Assembly: GCF_003570905.1 (NCBI RefSeq)
Contig: NZ_QXJM01000039.1
Coordinates: forward strand, 372,001-436,000
Length of the DNA stretch: 64,000 nucleotides
DNA from: Cohnella faecalis
GTDB taxonomy: Bacteria; Bacillota; Bacilli; Paenibacillales; Paenibacillaceae
Direction of reading: 5' to 3'
Shown here piece after piece: positions 16,739 to 26,904 of the stretch. Numbering within the stretch: position 1 is the first letter of the stretch; every line of letters begins with the position of its first letter. Both the position numbers and the translations under genes were made by a program. The notes beneath the pieces are model-generated. The model was given only the letters and a program-made list of their open reading frames with translations. It made no database searches and had not been told where the DNA came from.

Positions 16739-18846
16739 GTGCCTCAGTGGCTGAACGTATGGAATCGCAGGTTGTCCATTGGTTATGGTGGATCGTGCTC
16801 GTCGGCGTCGTCGCCGCATTGCCGGTCATGTACGCGAGAGCGCAGACGGAATCGTCGGCGAATAAGGTGGCCGTCGTTGTCGATTACCGGGATTTGCTCC
16901 AGGTTTCTTCTACGAAGGGGGAACCCGAGGCATTTCTGGACGAGCAGCTTGCCAAGCTGAAAGAGGCCGGCGTCAACGGCATGGCGGTGTTCGAAAGCAC
17001 GCTTCAAGAGCTAAGCTGGGCGGGCGAGGTAGAAGTATACACCGCGACAGAGGCGGCGCTGCTTGAAGGAAAGACGGCGGCAGATGCCGGAAATAACCGC
17101 ACCTATGTCATGTTTACGAAGCCGGGAGATGCCGATACAATCCGATCGATGATCGACTGGGCATTCAAAAAGCACGGGTTCGACGTAGCGGATTGGAGCT
17201 ACGAGGGCCAAAAAGGCGTGTCTATCGACATGGGCATCGACGATGCGATGATCCGTCCGATGCAGCCCAACCCGTTGGAAATGGACCGTTTGCACGCAGC
17301 TGGCTACCAGTTGTATCCGCGCTTGTCCGATCGCTTTTCTCCTTACGATCGGGATGAGATGAAACGATGGATAGAATCGTTCGAAAAATACGGCGTAACC
17401 CGCGTACTGTTCGACGGCGAAGGAGTGCCGGGCTTCAGCGAGCCCGCTAAAAATAAAGCGATAGAGAATCTTGCCGATTTGCTTAAAGAGCACGGCATGG
17501 GCATTGGCGCTTTCGAAAATATGAAAGCTCCGACCAAAGGTCTCTCGTCCTTAGCCAAAGACCTCGATTATAATGTCGTCAGAGCGCACAGCTTATCCGA
17601 TGGAGAGCTCGCGAAGCTTACGGTCGAGCAGCTTCAGGATCGGTTGTTCTTGGCGGTGAAGGATCGCGACATCAGGCTCATTTATTTACACACGCTCGCT
17701 CTCAGGGATTCCGTCAAAGGCAAGATGACCAATCCGTTGGAGATGATTGTCGATACCCTCATGGGTGCCGAGAAGTCGGACGATACGGACGATACGATCG
17801 ATACGTCGACCGTCTCTGAAGGAACGGTGGAAGCGACCGCTTTGGAACGCGAGGTTGGATTCATCGAGAAAATGTCGGACTTCGGCTTCGAGCTTGGCGT
17901 TCCTCAAGCGTTCGATGTACACCATGCTCCGGCAGAGAAGGCGCTTCGAGGGCTGGCGATGGCCGGAGCGATTGCGCTGGTTGCTTTGATGCTGGGCTTG
18001 TTCGCACCGGCATTATTGCTTCCGGTTACCGTCATCGGATACATAGGAGCTGCCGGCTTGTATGTGCTCGCTCCGACTTTGATGGTGCAGATGTTGGCGC
18101 TGTTCGCCGCCATTGCCGCTCCTACGGTAGCCGTCGTGCTCCTCGTTCGAAAAATCCGGGAGCGGCGAGACGCCGAGTTGTCCAATGGACGCAAGCTGGG
18201 AGCAGCGTTGCTGCTGTTCGTCAAGACCTCGGTGCTGTCGATTGCGGCCGTTCCGCTCGTAGTGGCGATGCTGAACCATATTACGTACAGTCTGGTGCTC
18301 CAGCAGTTCAGGGGCGTCAGTCTTCTGCACCTTGCTCCTATCGCATTGGTAGCGATCTATGTGTTTTTGTACGGTTCGGGCGATACGGTCATCGGCAACG
18401 CTCGACGCATCCTTATGATGCCGGTTACGTTTTTCTGGGTCGTTCTGATCGGCGTAGGCGCTGCAGCCGGCATGTACTATCTCACCCGCACCGGCAATGC
18501 CGGGCAAGTATCGGGTCTGGAGCTGGCTTTCCGCTCATTCCTGGAGAACACGTTCGGAGTAAGGCCGCGCACCAAAGAATTTTTGATAGGCCATCCCCTT
18601 ATGCTGGCTGGAATCTTCATCGCTCTCCGTTACCGTTGGGCTATGATTCTGCTGGCGATGGCTACGATCGCGCAGCTCTCCATGGTGGATACGTTCGCGC
18701 ACATTCATACGCCTCTGGCGATGTCGATCATTCGCGTCCTGCTAGGTCTGGGTATGGGGATCGTAATCGGCCTGATTGCCGTTGGCGTATGGAGGATCAT
18801 CGAGAAGACTTGGGGAAGAGTCGAGAAGTACGCTCTGGATAAGTAG
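16739..18846 (+). CDS. DUF5693 family multi-pass membrane protein, frameshifted near its start as given
   Basis: The main frame (from GTG 16747) codes a membrane protein with an N-terminal anchor, an exterior domain of about 350 residues (VVDYRDLLQVS to the VGFIEKMSDFGFELG segment) and eight or more hydrophobic helices from about 17930 on. No ribosome site serves GTG 16747. GTG 16739 has TAGGAG 8 bases before it but is in another frame, reading PQWLNVWNRR. Adding one G at 16770-16771 joins them into one 702-residue protein. The family has no proven function; it sits directly before csaB, and I infer a role in secondary wall polymer assembly or export. Confidence 0.75.
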
Positions 18847-19021
18847 CAAAGAATTATTAATGCGAGACAATTTCCGCAAAGATGCAGCTAATGACGCCGT
18901 TCTGTCCGGATTATGGGGGGAAGGCGCGTTAGATGCATTTTTTGCGGCTTGCGCGTGAAAATAAAGTCGAACAGGCAAAAATAAACGCAGTTATTGCGCG
19001 GGAAATGTCGGGTGATCGGGG

Positions 19022-20167
19022 ATGATGCAGTTGGCGGATCAGGGCGGTAACGGCCGGACGAGGAAATACGTGCTGTCAGGATATTACGGCTTTAAGAACA
19101 GCGGAGACGAAGCGGTGCTGAAAAGCATCTTGACCGCCTTGGAGCAGGAAGCTCTGGCGCGCGGTGAATCCGTGGAGCCTATCGTTCTATCCAGCGATCC
19201 CGAGTGGACGAAGAACCAGTATGGGGTTGACGCCGTTCACCGAATGAAGCTGGGAGAAATATGGTCGGCGCTGCGGAAGAGCGACGGCCTCATAAGCGGC
19301 GGCGGAAGCTTGCTGCAAGACGCGACGGGGCTGGGCTCTATTCCGTATTATCTCGGAATAATGGAGATGGCGCGGTGGTGCGGCAAACCGACGTTTGTAT
19401 ACGCGCAAGGGATCGGTCCGGTAAACCGGGGTGTCTACCGTTGGCCGATTTCGCGGGCTTTTCGCAAGGCGAAGTATGTGTCGGTGCGAGACGAGGAGTC
19501 GGCGGAGCTCTTGCGCCGGTTCGGCGTTCCCATGACCGGCATCGCAGTCGTGCCCGATCCGGTAATGGGCTTGCCGCTGGCTGGTTCGGCAGAAGTGCCG
19601 GAGGAGTCAGCCAAAGAAGCTCGTTCAACGGATGCGACGCCGATCGTAGGAGTATCGGTGCGCTTCTGGCGCGGGGACCGCGCAGACCTGGATCGTATCG
19701 CAGACGCTTTGGGCGCTCTGGCCGGTCTGCGCTCCGTGCGGCTGCGCTTCCTGCCGTTCCACCGCGGAGCGGATGACGATGCTTCGCGGTATGTAATGGA
19801 ACGTCTGGGCGGTGCGGCGCCGGTGGAGCTTGCTCCCGCTTACGAGGACCCGCAGCGGATGCTGCAGGAAGTGAGCCGATGCGATTTGCTCTTCGGCATG
19901 CGGCTGCACTCCCTTATTTACGCGGCGAACCGGGGCCTTCCGCTTCTCGGTCTTTCTTACGATCCGAAGATCGACCAATTTCTTCGCAGGCTCGGACAAA
20001 AAGCTGTCGGATCGACCGAAGCGCTCGATCCGAAGCGCTTTGCGGAGCAAGCGGCCAAGCTGCTGGACGACCCGGAGCGTTGGCGGCAATCGGCGGGATC
20101 GGCGATCGAGCGGTTGAAGCGCGAAGCCGTCGAGCCGGCGCAGCGTATTCTCGCTTACATTCGTTGA
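19022..20167 (+). CDS. csaB: Polysaccharide pyruvyl transferase CsaB
   Basis: CsaB adds ketal pyruvate to the secondary cell wall polymer, creating the ligand for SLH domains. The 381-residue protein opens with VLSGYYGFKNSGDEAVLKS and contains SGGGSLLQDATG, FVYAQGIGPV and the late FGMRLHSLIYAANRGLPLLGL block, all typical of the family. It lies between DUF5693 and tagA in a run of polymer-synthesis genes, upstream of several SLH clients. Confidence 0.93.
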   Translation: MMQLADQGGNGRTRKYVLSGYYGFKNSGDEAVLKSILTALEQEALARGESVEPIVLSSDPEWTKNQYGVDAVHRMKLGEIWSALRKSDGLISGGGSLLQDATGLGSIPYYLGIMEMARWCGKPTFVYAQGIGPVNRGVYRWPISRAFRKAKYVSVRDEESAELLRRFGVPMTGIAVVPDPVMGLPLAGSAEVPEESAKEARSTDATPIVGVSVRFWRGDRADLDRIADALGALAGLRSVRLRFLPFHRGADDDASRYVMERLGGAAPVELAPAYEDPQRMLQEVSRCDLLFGMRLHSLIYAANRGLPLLGLSYDPKIDQFLRRLGQKAVGSTEALDPKRFAEQAAKLLDDPERWRQSAGSAIERLKREAVEPAQRILAYIR

Positions 20168-20255
20168 ATGCAGGCTTGTCCGCTAAAAATCGTCAATCCG
20201 CAACAAATACCCAACTTCAAACGTATTACATTTGGAAAGCTGGAAGGTGAACAAT

Positions 20256-21017
20256 GTGGGCAAGTCCTATCCGACGGTATCGCTCTATGGCGTACTCTTT
20301 TCTCAAATGAATATGAAAGAAACGGTCGACTACCTCACCCAGGCTATTGCCGACCGCAAGTCTCACCGTATTGTTACCGGCAACCCGATTATGCTGATGG
20401 CTGGGCTCGAGAATCCGGCTTTCCATCGGGCGCTTAGAACCGCCGACCTTGTCGTTCCGGACGGAGCCGGAGTCGTGTGGGCGGCCCGCCATGTCGGCCA
20501 GCCGGTACAAGAAAGGGTGGCCGGGTTCGATCTTATGCACGAACTGCTTCGGGCAGGAGATCGGCGCGGGTGGAGCGTCTTTATGCTCGGAGCTTCGCCG
20601 GACGTTATCGTAACGGCGCGCGACAAGCTGCAAAGGCAATTTCCGGGCATCCGTTTCGCGGGCTGCCGCGACGGGTACTTCAAAGACAGCGACGATGAAG
20701 AGGTTGTTCGGGAAATTCGCGAGGCGAATCCGGACATCCTGCTGCTCGCGAGATCGTTGAACACGCAGGAGCCGTGGCTGGAAAAATACCAGGAAGCTCT
20801 GCAGGTTCCTGTCATGATGGGAGTGGGCGGCAGCTTCGATGTCGTAGCGGGCAAGCTGAAGAGGGCTCCGGCATTGTTCCGCAAGCTTGGGCTTGAATGG
20901 TTCTATCGGCTTCTGCAGGAGCCGTCGCGTTACAAAAGAATGCTGGTTTTACCCCGTTTTGCGTTAAAAGTGATCAAAGACGGAGATAAAGTGTTAAAAC
21001 CGGGCGATCCGTCGTGA
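20256..21017 (+). CDS. tagA: WecG/TagA/CpsF family N-acetylmannosaminyltransferase
   Basis: TagA-type enzymes move ManNAc from UDP-ManNAc onto lipid-linked GlcNAc, the second step of wall polymer synthesis at the inner membrane face. The 253-residue protein has the family blocks VTGNPIMLM, VVPDGAGVVWAAR and MGVGGSFDVVAGKLKRAP. I prefer GTG 20256, with GGAAGGTG six bases before it, to the TTG at 20232. It follows csaB by 88 bases and precedes tagO, its logical partner. Confidence 0.9.
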   Translation: MGKSYPTVSLYGVLFSQMNMKETVDYLTQAIADRKSHRIVTGNPIMLMAGLENPAFHRALRTADLVVPDGAGVVWAARHVGQPVQERVAGFDLMHELLRAGDRRGWSVFMLGASPDVIVTARDKLQRQFPGIRFAGCRDGYFKDSDDEEVVREIREANPDILLLARSLNTQEPWLEKYQEALQVPVMMGVGGSFDVVAGKLKRAPALFRKLGLEWFYRLLQEPSRYKRMLVLPRFALKVIKDGDKVLKPGDPS

Positions 21018-21077
21018 AAATTTCATGAAAACCATGAAAACAGCGAAAAATGCCGGAAAACGACATGAAAACAAGCC

Positions 21078-21107
21078 TTGTTGAATTTCCATAGTCGGGA
21101 GTATAAT
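21078..21107 (+). promoter_or_regulatory. Candidate sigma-A promoter for tagO
   Basis: TTGTTG (21078-21083, overlapped by TTGAAT at 21081) and a perfect TATAAT at 21102-21107 lie 32 bases before the tagO ATG. Confidence 0.6.
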
Positions 21108-21138
21108 CTTCCTCGGTAGAGATAAAGGGGAGTTGTAG

Positions 21139-22284
21139 ATGTCGACAGGTTGGTTAGTAGGTATCGGAATCGCAGGGTTTCTTGTGGCGCTTGCGCTTGC
21201 AATGATTTTGACGCCGCTCGTAAAAAAGTTCGCGATCCGCATCGGCGCCATCGACGTGCCGAATCAACGAAAAGTTCATACACGCATCATGCCGCGGATG
21301 GGCGGGCTGGCGATCTTCGCCTCGTTTACCGTCGTCATTCTAGCCTTATTGCCGTTCATCCCGAACAATATGATGCTCTCGCATAACCGCAACCTTATCG
21401 CCGCGATGCTGACGGGCGGTACGATCATCGTACTGCTGGGCGCTCTCGACGACAGGTTCGAGCTGTCCGCGAAGCTTAAGCTTCTCGTGCAGATCGCTGC
21501 CGCTTGCGTCGTCGTCTTCGGCTTCGACGTGAAGGTCAACATCTTGAACATTCCGTTCGGGTCGGCCATGCAGCCGTTGGGCGAATGGCTCTCGATTCCG
21601 CTGACGATCTTCTGGATCGTCGGGGTCACGAACGCGATTAATTTGATCGACGGATTGGACGGGCTGGCTGCCGGAGTGTCCGGAATCGCCATCACCTCCA
21701 TTCTGGTCATGGGTATTCTCACAGGCAACGGTACGGTTATCTTGCTGTCTGCAGTTCTGCTCGGCAGTATCGCCGGATTCCTTCATTTCAATTTCCACCC
21801 GGCGAAAATATTTATGGGAGACTCGGGCTCGCTGTTCCTGGGATTCAGCCTTGCGATGCTCTCCATGCTGGGGTTCAAGCAAATTACGGTCGTCTCGTTC
21901 GTTACGCCGCTCCTCATTATCGGAGTGCCGCTGTCCGATACGTTCTTCGCGATCATCCGCCGCTGGGTGAACAAGAAGCCGATCTTCGCTCCGGACAAAG
22001 GGCATTTGCATCACTGTCTGCAGCAGCTCGGCTTCAGTCATCGCACGACGGTATTGTTGATCTACGGTATCGCCGCATTTTTCGGCGCCTGCGCGGTGCT
22101 TCAGTCGTACTTGACGGAGACGGGGCTAGGCAACTGGGTGACGTTCATCGTCATCTGCGTCATGGTCTTCCTGCTCCAAATCGGCGCGGAGCTCATCGGA
22201 ATCGTCGACCGCTCACGCCGTCCGGTTCTCGACTTCCTAGCCCGCATGCGGATGAAGACGGAGACGAATAGCCGCTCGAAATAA
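21139..22284 (+). CDS. tagO: Undecaprenyl-phosphate GlcNAc-1-phosphate transferase (TagO/WecA family)
   Basis: The enzyme loads GlcNAc-1-phosphate onto the undecaprenyl-phosphate carrier and so begins synthesis of wall polymers. The 381-residue protein has about eleven hydrophobic helices. Family motifs are VPNQRKVHT, GALDDRFELS (the Asp-Asp pair), NAINLIDGLDGLAAG and MGDSGSLFLGF, then RWVNKKPIFAPDKGHLHH with the terminal histidines. ATG has an AAAGGGGAG site. It has its own promoter and terminator. Confidence 0.94.
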   Translation: MSTGWLVGIGIAGFLVALALAMILTPLVKKFAIRIGAIDVPNQRKVHTRIMPRMGGLAIFASFTVVILALLPFIPNNMMLSHNRNLIAAMLTGGTIIVLLGALDDRFELSAKLKLLVQIAAACVVVFGFDVKVNILNIPFGSAMQPLGEWLSIPLTIFWIVGVTNAINLIDGLDGLAAGVSGIAITSILVMGILTGNGTVILLSAVLLGSIAGFLHFNFHPAKIFMGDSGSLFLGFSLAMLSMLGFKQITVVSFVTPLLIIGVPLSDTFFAIIRRWVNKKPIFAPDKGHLHHCLQQLGFSHRTTVLLIYGIAAFFGACAVLQSYLTETGLGNWVTFIVICVMVFLLQIGAELIGIVDRSRRPVLDFLARMRMKTETNSRSK

Positions 22285-22316
22285 GACCCGGGACCCGATT
22301 CCGGGTCTTTTATTTT
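22283..22316 (+). terminator. Terminator after tagO
   Basis: AAGACCCGG and CCGGGTCTT pair around a 10-base loop and are followed by TTATTTT. The stem overlaps the last bases of the tagO stop codon. Confidence 0.9.
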
Positions 22317-22451
22317 GTTCATGCCCCACGAAAAGTTTATTAAACCTTCTTACAGAACTAAAATGTGGGTCAGACAATGCCGATACATAATCTATCTTGG
22401 TTGTTAAGCATCGCCAACACGTACTTTTTACAAAAAGGAGAGATTCGAATC

Positions 22452-25400
22452 ATGCAACGCATCAAACGACCGTTGGTGTGGTTGATGATGACGCTTCTGC
22501 TGGTTTCCTTGTTCCCTTCGGAACTTGCCCAGCGGGCAAACGCGGCATCGGCTGCTACTTACTTCATTCCCGACATCACACAAATCCGGCAATCTGCATT
22601 GTATACGATGGACTCCTCGGGGACGATCATTACTCGAGACAATGTGTACAAAACGACGAACGGAGCTCTAACGATAACCGGTACTTTTTCATATGTATCC
22701 AAAGATACGATGAAGGTCAAGGTTGAACAATTGAATTATCAGTCGAACAAATGGGTGCCGGATGCGACCCGTGTCGTGAATGCTGCGGTTCTTGCCCAGG
22801 ACGGCACGACGAACCGGTTTGCGGCCAACAATCTGGCTCTGTTTTCCGGGTTCAATCGAATTACGTTCTCCGGCATGCAAGGCGGCATCGAACGTTCCGA
22901 TACGTTCTTTGTGTTGTACGATAAGGTGCCGTTCCTCACCGCACTGAAGGTCGTCGGGGGCGGTCCTAGCGAAATTAACTTGAACGAGGGCTCGCAAGCT
23001 GTCGTTGAGAAGTCGACCGTTTCTCTTCAAGGTGTCGCTCAGAACGCTACCAAGGTAACCGTCGCCCTTAACGGCGGAACGGCTGCGATTACGTCGTTGC
23101 TTGAAGACGGCACGTTTTTTTCTCCGGCATTGAATTTGAGGTCCGGCGTCAACAGTCTGAATATTAATGTTCAGAACGGATCGGACTCCATTAACGTATT
23201 GCGTACGATTTATTACTTCGATAAAGACAACCCGTTAACGAAGCTGGAGATCGTGCATAGCAGCGGAGAGTATCCGGCTCTTGGGACGATCCCTACCATT
23301 ACAGAGTTCGGTTCAAGCTTTGCGTTAAAAGCGCAGCTGCTGGTGCCCTATGACGATGCTCCTTTTGACGGAACGGCTATTTATTCGTTCCAATTGAAGG
23401 GCGACAGCAGCGCCGATATAGTGACGGACACGGTCACTGTAGACGAGGCTGAAATTATCATTCCTGGCCCGGATGGAGTTACGCCTAAATACAGGCTCGT
23501 AACGTTCACGACCGCCGATCATCCGTACGACGACTCCGTCTTGAATCAAGAGGCGACTTTGAGCGTTACCTACGGAACCTTCGGAACGGCAAAAACGGCT
23601 AAGTTCAAATCGATGCCGGGCAACACGCTTATTTCGGCAATGTATTACTTGCCGGACTTTGACGAAAGTACGAATACGGACGTCAGCTCGCAAACGCAGG
23701 TTCCACTTAAGGGAGCTCAGGTCGGCAAATCCGATTTTTATATCCTGGTCAAAGCGGACAAAGCTCCGTCCACAGGGTTGGACGGCGTCTATCTGCCTCT
23801 CAGCACGACGGCCATTAACTTAACGCAAGTATCGGGCGCCACTGTCCCGGATCCGGTATATGAAGTTTACAAAATTAGCGGCTTCCTTAACGGACAGCAA
23901 AAAGTGCAATTTAGCTATAGCGCAGGCGCTAACTACATTGCGGATATCACCTATATCTCGCAGAACTATATTTACGTAGCCGACATTTATGACGGTCAGA
24001 CTTACGAATTCGATTCCCGCCTTGAAAGCTCGTTGAAAATCAGCGGCGAATTCATCGGGTTCGAGAATTTCACGAGCGATCCCGAATATTTCGTTAATGG
24101 AACGGTTCCTACCGATTCCCCCGATATCGATCTCACGGAAGATTTCGATCCTGCCGCTAACTCTTATAAGTTCCAGCTTGAACTAGACATCAAGCCGGAA
24201 GGTCCTCTCGTCTACGGCGAGAATCGAATCGTCTTTGTCGCCAGGACGGACGGCGGCTCCGGAGGAGTCGTGCGAGAGGTCCGCAAAGAAATCAAAATCT
24301 ATATTACGGACAAGAACGTATCGAAGATTGCGAAGTTTATGCCGGCCCCTGTGCCTGTCGATACTCGTCCTGAGTTCGTGCTTCAAGACTTCGCATCTCC
24401 GAGCACGGATGTGCTGTACAACGATCTCATCAGTAAGCTGTTTGCCGCATCTACGGACTTTGCGTTCAAGAACGACAAGTATGTGACCAGCAGGACGACT
24501 TACGATCTGGTCATTCGCGGCAGCGGCGCCAGCGTTCTTAATCTGAAGCTGGGATCCGAGACGATTCTTAATCTTTCGATTCCGAAGGAAGAGGATGAAG
24601 ACGGCGTTGGCGGAATAGAGAAGTTGATCAAGCTCCGCGAATTTACGATGAACGACAAAAAGTATTACTACGACTTCTCCGGGGACGAGAGGGACTTTAT
24701 CGTTAGGGTTCGCGATTTGGAATTCCCGGAGCCCGGCTCTCACGTCTACAACCTGGAACTGATTAACGGAACCGGCGCGCGCTCGACTCAACGCCTCGAA
24801 GTAGCTCGCGAGCTTTCTTCCTACCTTCTGCTGGCTCCGCAGCCGACCGTAGGCGATCAGATTATCGTGAATAAAAACTTCGTTCGCTTTGATATCGAGG
24901 CGGAAGGCGCTACGGCGGTTTTCATCGACAAATACCAAGCCGTTGAACAGCCGAACAGCCGGTTTACATTCGACTACTCCGACCTGAAGGCCAATAAGGT
25001 TACCGCCATTAAGATCAGAGTCGTAAGACCGAGTCAGACGATTAACGATACGGTGAGCGTCATGTACACGAATTCGATTCAGATCGATTCGCAGTATATG
25101 GAACCGCTGAAGACGAAACACAGCATTTTCAACAAACAGATAGAGCTTACGTTCCCTAAAGGCACCATCTTAAAATCCGCTTATCAGAACGGCAGCGGAA
25201 TAACGAAGTTCTATACGGAAACGAAGCTGTTGTTCGGCATCGCGGATCCGACAGACGGCGTCGTTGAACGCCGGAACGATTACGGTCATATCATTAATAA
25301 CGGAGTCTCAACCGTGACCATTCAGGATTACTTGGTATCCCGTTTCAGAAGCTCCGCCAACACCCAGAATTTCACGACTATCTCGAATATTTTTTGGATC

Positions 25401-26339
25401 AACGGCGGGGAAGGCGAGCTCGGGGATAAGGGAACAAGCGGCTATATTCCGGCTACGAACGGATTGGCCCCTTACTCAACGGAAGGGAATTTCACGGAAT
25501 TCCCGTTGGAACGCAAAGTCGTCCCCTCGAATCGCGGAGAACTGACACTCTCTTATAACAGCAATGTTGTAGATGAGATCGGCTATACGGTATCCGTGTT
25601 CCGCTACACGGATCGAGGAGTATGGGAGAACATCGGCGGCGAAGTAAATACGAAGAACCACACGATTACCGTGCCATTCGATGATTTTGGCTACTACATG
25701 GTCACCAAGCTTAAACGCGGGTATAACGATATCACGAACCATCCGTGGGCCCGCAACGTTCTTAACGCGCTTTATTCCAAAGGGATTATGAACAACCTGC
25801 GGTTCGACGAGTTCGGCGCCGACGATCAGACGACGCGCGGCGAGTTTGCGACCCTACTGGTTAAAGGACTCAATATCCCGTTGAACTACGATGACAAAAA
25901 CACGTTCTTCGACATCCTGCCGGGAACGAGCACAACGACCTGGAGCTACGAATATATCGAGACAGCTGCCAGGGCAGGGATTGTCATGGGTAAATCGGAA
26001 GGCTTCTTCAGCGCCGGAACTCGCGTCACCCGTCAAGAAGCGGCTGTAATGATCGCCAGAGCGCTCAAATTGAAGCTTTCGCTTAACGACAAGAAGCTTG
26101 AAGCTAAGCTGGCCAAGTCGTTCGTCGACTCTTCTCGGATCGACTTTTACGCTCGTCCGGCAGCGGAAGCCGTCAATAAGGCGAAAATTATGATGGGCTC
26201 GGAAGTAACCGTTGCCGGTCAGAAGAAGCCGGTGTACAACTTTAACGCCGAAGCCAATCTGACCCGCGCCGAGGCCGGTCAAATCGCCGTTAAAATGCTT
26301 CAACTGAAAACGAACATCTTCCCGAAAAACTTAGGTTAA
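22452..26339 (+). CDS. Large exported protein with three C-terminal SLH domains
   Basis: This 1295-residue protein starts at ATG behind AAAAAGGAGA. A signal peptide (KRPLVWLMMTLLLVSLFP, cut after ANA near residue 33) is followed by about 1080 residues of beta-rich, Ig-like sequence with no catalytic motif I can name. Three SLH repeats end the protein (DITNHPWARNVLNALYSKG, TFFDILPGTSTTTWSYEYI, and a third ending ANLTRAEAGQIAVKML). It is probably a structural or adhesive wall protein bound through pyruvylated polymer. Its place between tagO and the major S-layer gene suggests an S-layer accessory. Confidence 0.88.
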   Translation: MQRIKRPLVWLMMTLLLVSLFPSELAQRANAASAATYFIPDITQIRQSALYTMDSSGTIITRDNVYKTTNGALTITGTFSYVSKDTMKVKVEQLNYQSNKWVPDATRVVNAAVLAQDGTTNRFAANNLALFSGFNRITFSGMQGGIERSDTFFVLYDKVPFLTALKVVGGGPSEINLNEGSQAVVEKSTVSLQGVAQNATKVTVALNGGTAAITSLLEDGTFFSPALNLRSGVNSLNINVQNGSDSINVLRTIYYFDKDNPLTKLEIVHSSGEYPALGTIPTITEFGSSFALKAQLLVPYDDAPFDGTAIYSFQLKGDSSADIVTDTVTVDEAEIIIPGPDGVTPKYRLVTFTTADHPYDDSVLNQEATLSVTYGTFGTAKTAKFKSMPGNTLISAMYYLPDFDESTNTDVSSQTQVPLKGAQVGKSDFYILVKADKAPSTGLDGVYLPLSTTAINLTQVSGATVPDPVYEVYKISGFLNGQQKVQFSYSAGANYIADITYISQNYIYVADIYDGQTYEFDSRLESSLKISGEFIGFENFTSDPEYFVNGTVPTDSPDIDLTEDFDPAANSYKFQLELDIKPEGPLVYGENRIVFVARTDGGSGGVVREVRKEIKIYITDKNVSKIAKFMPAPVPVDTRPEFVLQDFASPSTDVLYNDLISKLFAASTDFAFKNDKYVTSRTTYDLVIRGSGASVLNLKLGSETILNLSIPKEEDEDGVGGIEKLIKLREFTMNDKKYYYDFSGDERDFIVRVRDLEFPEPGSHVYNLELINGTGARSTQRLEVARELSSYLLLAPQPTVGDQIIVNKNFVRFDIEAEGATAVFIDKYQAVEQPNSRFTFDYSDLKANKVTAIKIRVVRPSQTINDTVSVMYTNSIQIDSQYMEPLKTKHSIFNKQIELTFPKGTILKSAYQNGSGITKFYTETKLLFGIADPTDGVVERRNDYGHIINNGVSTVTIQDYLVSRFRSSANTQNFTTISNIFWINGGEGELGDKGTSGYIPATNGLAPYSTEGNFTEFPLERKVVPSNRGELTLSYNSNVVDEIGYTVSVFRYTDRGVWENIGGEVNTKNHTITVPFDDFGYYMVTKLKRGYNDITNHPWARNVLNALYSKGIMNNLRFDEFGADDQTTRGEFATLLVKGLNIPLNYDDKNTFFDILPGTSTTTWSYEYIETAARAGIVMGKSEGFFSAGTRVTRQEAAVMIARALKLKLSLNDKKLEAKLAKSFVDSSRIDFYARPAAEAVNKAKIMMGSEVTVAGQKKPVYNFNAEANLTRAEAGQIAVKMLQLKTNIFPKNLG

Positions 26340-26351
26340 CGGAAGAAGCTC

Positions 26352-26396
26352 AGAGTCCGACCTCGTTTAAGCTGCGGGGCGGACTCTTGCTCTCTT
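26352..26396 (+). terminator. Terminator after the large SLH gene
   Basis: AGAGTCCG and CGGACTCT form an 8-bp stem around a 20-base loop, followed by TGCTCTCTTT, a weak T run. Confidence 0.6.
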
Positions 26397-26904
26397 TCGT
26401 ATTCCATGGATCTCCATGGGTGGTTGATGGATACGAAGGAAAACTTTTATCAATGACGCAGCATAGCGGGCCGAGCTATACTAATGAAGCGAAGTCCCTA
26501 CATACATTAAGAGAAATCGATTGGGCCAAGCATTTGAAAAAAAAATAAAGCAATTGCGCAACTACCGCAACTTTTTCCGATCTCAAGCGTTTAACATTGT
26601 AAGACTTGCGAGAGGGACTTGAGCCCTACTCCCTAGCGTTATCGGCGAAAAATACTTTACGCTAGGCAAGGCTCTCATGTATAATGTTGAAAGTGGCATA
26701 ATTTACCCTGCCTATTTTGTGTTATTTTCGCGAGTTTACGAGTTTCTGCGACATGCATCTACTACATAGTTCATGCAGCAGACATCAATTATAGACAATG
26801 CTCTACTCCGGAGAGGGGGTGAAACGTCGATGAGAGATTCGAGCTCTAATTCTTCTAAAAAAACAAGTACACAGAAGTTTTCCCAAGGAGGAGAAAAAAA
26901 GGTT
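26397..26904 (+). promoter_or_regulatory. Long control region and leader of the S-layer gene
   Basis: This stretch of about 500 bases has no separate gene. It holds TATAAT at 26680-26685 with TTTACG at 26656-26661 as the best sigma-A promoter. An inverted repeat CCTAGCGT (26632-26639) / ACGCTAGG (26659-26666) has a right arm that overlaps the -35 box, a possible operator. The transcript would carry an untranslated leader of about 210 bases, as is common for S-layer genes. CCATGGA and CCATGG near 26404-26419 form a further short repeat. Confidence 0.55.

Noticed and set aside
20226-20639. Minus-strand open frames over tagA, metK, murA and the S-layer gene
   Set aside because: They are shadows of G+C-rich or biased-codon genes on the other strand, with no domains or ribosome sites. 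The 824-codon frame opposite the S-layer gene follows from its codon bias.
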